DNA of 22,340 nt from a virus, in the IMG/VR virus record IMGVR_UViG_3300037961_000342, positions 1 through 22,340 of that record; one strand, given 5' to 3'. A program made the position numbers and the translations under genes. Positions 22,134-22,340 of this stretch are shown here, one piece after another; position 1 is the stretch's first letter; each line of letters opens with the position of its first letter. A model generated the notes under the pieces. It ran no database searches. It had not been told where the DNA came from and saw only the letters and a program-made list of their open reading frames with translations.

Positions 22134-22340
22134 TAGCTCCACAGCTACAAGAAGACATAGATAATGGTGCCGAAGCAGGGCAACCGACTGACCCAGAACG
22201 ATTTGCTAATGAAGACTTACTGGAAAGGGAGTCAGCTATGGGACGAAGCAACTTTATGCTTCAGTTCCAGCTTGACACCACGCTTAGTGATGCTGAGAAG
22301 TTTCCTCTTAAGGCTGCTGACCTTGTTATTACTAGCGTTA
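22013..22340 (+). pseudogene. Terminase large subunit, displaced downstream part
   Basis: From ATG 22013, frame +2, the sequence reads 'MYLGTPQTTFTVYRKLAERA', then 'WPSRYPKDVTPYEGLIAPQL' and later 'GRSNFMLQFQLDTTLSDAEK', matching the part of T7 gp19 beginning 'IYLGTPQTE' and continuing to 'LQFMLNPNLSDAEKYPL'. It stays open to the window end. It is joined to the Walker A fragment at about 22005-22013 with a frame change of one base, so the intact gene would need about 3n+1 bases restored. The ATG at the join is an internal codon in relatives, not a natural start. The nuclease domain should follow beyond the window. Confidence 0.85.

Noticed and set aside
1-22340. tRNA genes, integrase or attachment sites
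   Set aside because: Intergenic gaps are at most about 80 bases and are filled by hairpins or the TATACA element; no cloverleaf, integrase or flanking direct repeat was seen.

Overview
This window is the late, structural half of a T7-like podovirus genome (Autographiviridae type). Every gene lies on the + strand, genes abut or overlap by a few bases, and the DNA is AT-rich. The order is that of T7 genes 10 to 19: end of the major capsid protein, tail tube proteins A (gp11) and B (gp12), four internal virion/ejection proteins (gp13 to gp16 positions), tail fibre (gp17), then small (gp18) and large (gp19) terminase. Two 2-oxoglutarate/Fe(II) oxygenases, a sulfotransferase-like protein and small phage-type secreted proteins suggest a marine phage of picocyanobacteria or possibly SAR11. 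The host itself cannot be read from the sequence.

Layout. 1-416 is the C-terminus of the capsid gene, followed by a strong hairpin terminator. 462-11230 is the portal-proximal tail tube and ejection-protein block. 11258-15031 holds two consecutive fibre genes: a T7-type anchor fibre and a distal fibre/tip protein with a His-x-His-rich C-terminus. 15031-19318 is a dense accessory cassette: a four-cysteine small protein, an unknown protein, oxygenase 1, a cryptic membrane protein that seems to start at ATA, a holin-like two-helix protein, three small exported proteins, a 52-residue protein, oxygenase 2 and a sulfotransferase-like protein. 19322-20208 holds a terminator (possibly an attenuator), small terminase, a basic protein and an HNH endonuclease. 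20254-21708 encodes an unusual Asn-Gly-linker protein with a hydrophobic Gly-rich C-terminus. The window ends in a large terminase gene that has lost roughly 90 codons with a frameshift, removing the expected Walker B region.

As a system, the structural genes make the stubby tail, the internal ejectosome and the adsorption fibres. The terminase pair, with a neighbouring HNH nuclease, packages the DNA. The accessory cassette probably acts on the host envelope, on lysis, or on protein/metabolite modification, but individual roles are inferred.

The strongest points for a second look are: (1) no CCWGG site seen anywhere, with all 14 Pro-Gly dipeptides encoded CCS-GGN; (2) the internally deleted terminase; (3) a gene with ATA exactly where a TAATG overlap start is expected; (4) hairpins whose T-tracts run into start codons lacking a Shine-Dalgarno, and a shared stop-codon-linked TATACA element; (5) the toxin-like hydrophobic protein beside the terminase.
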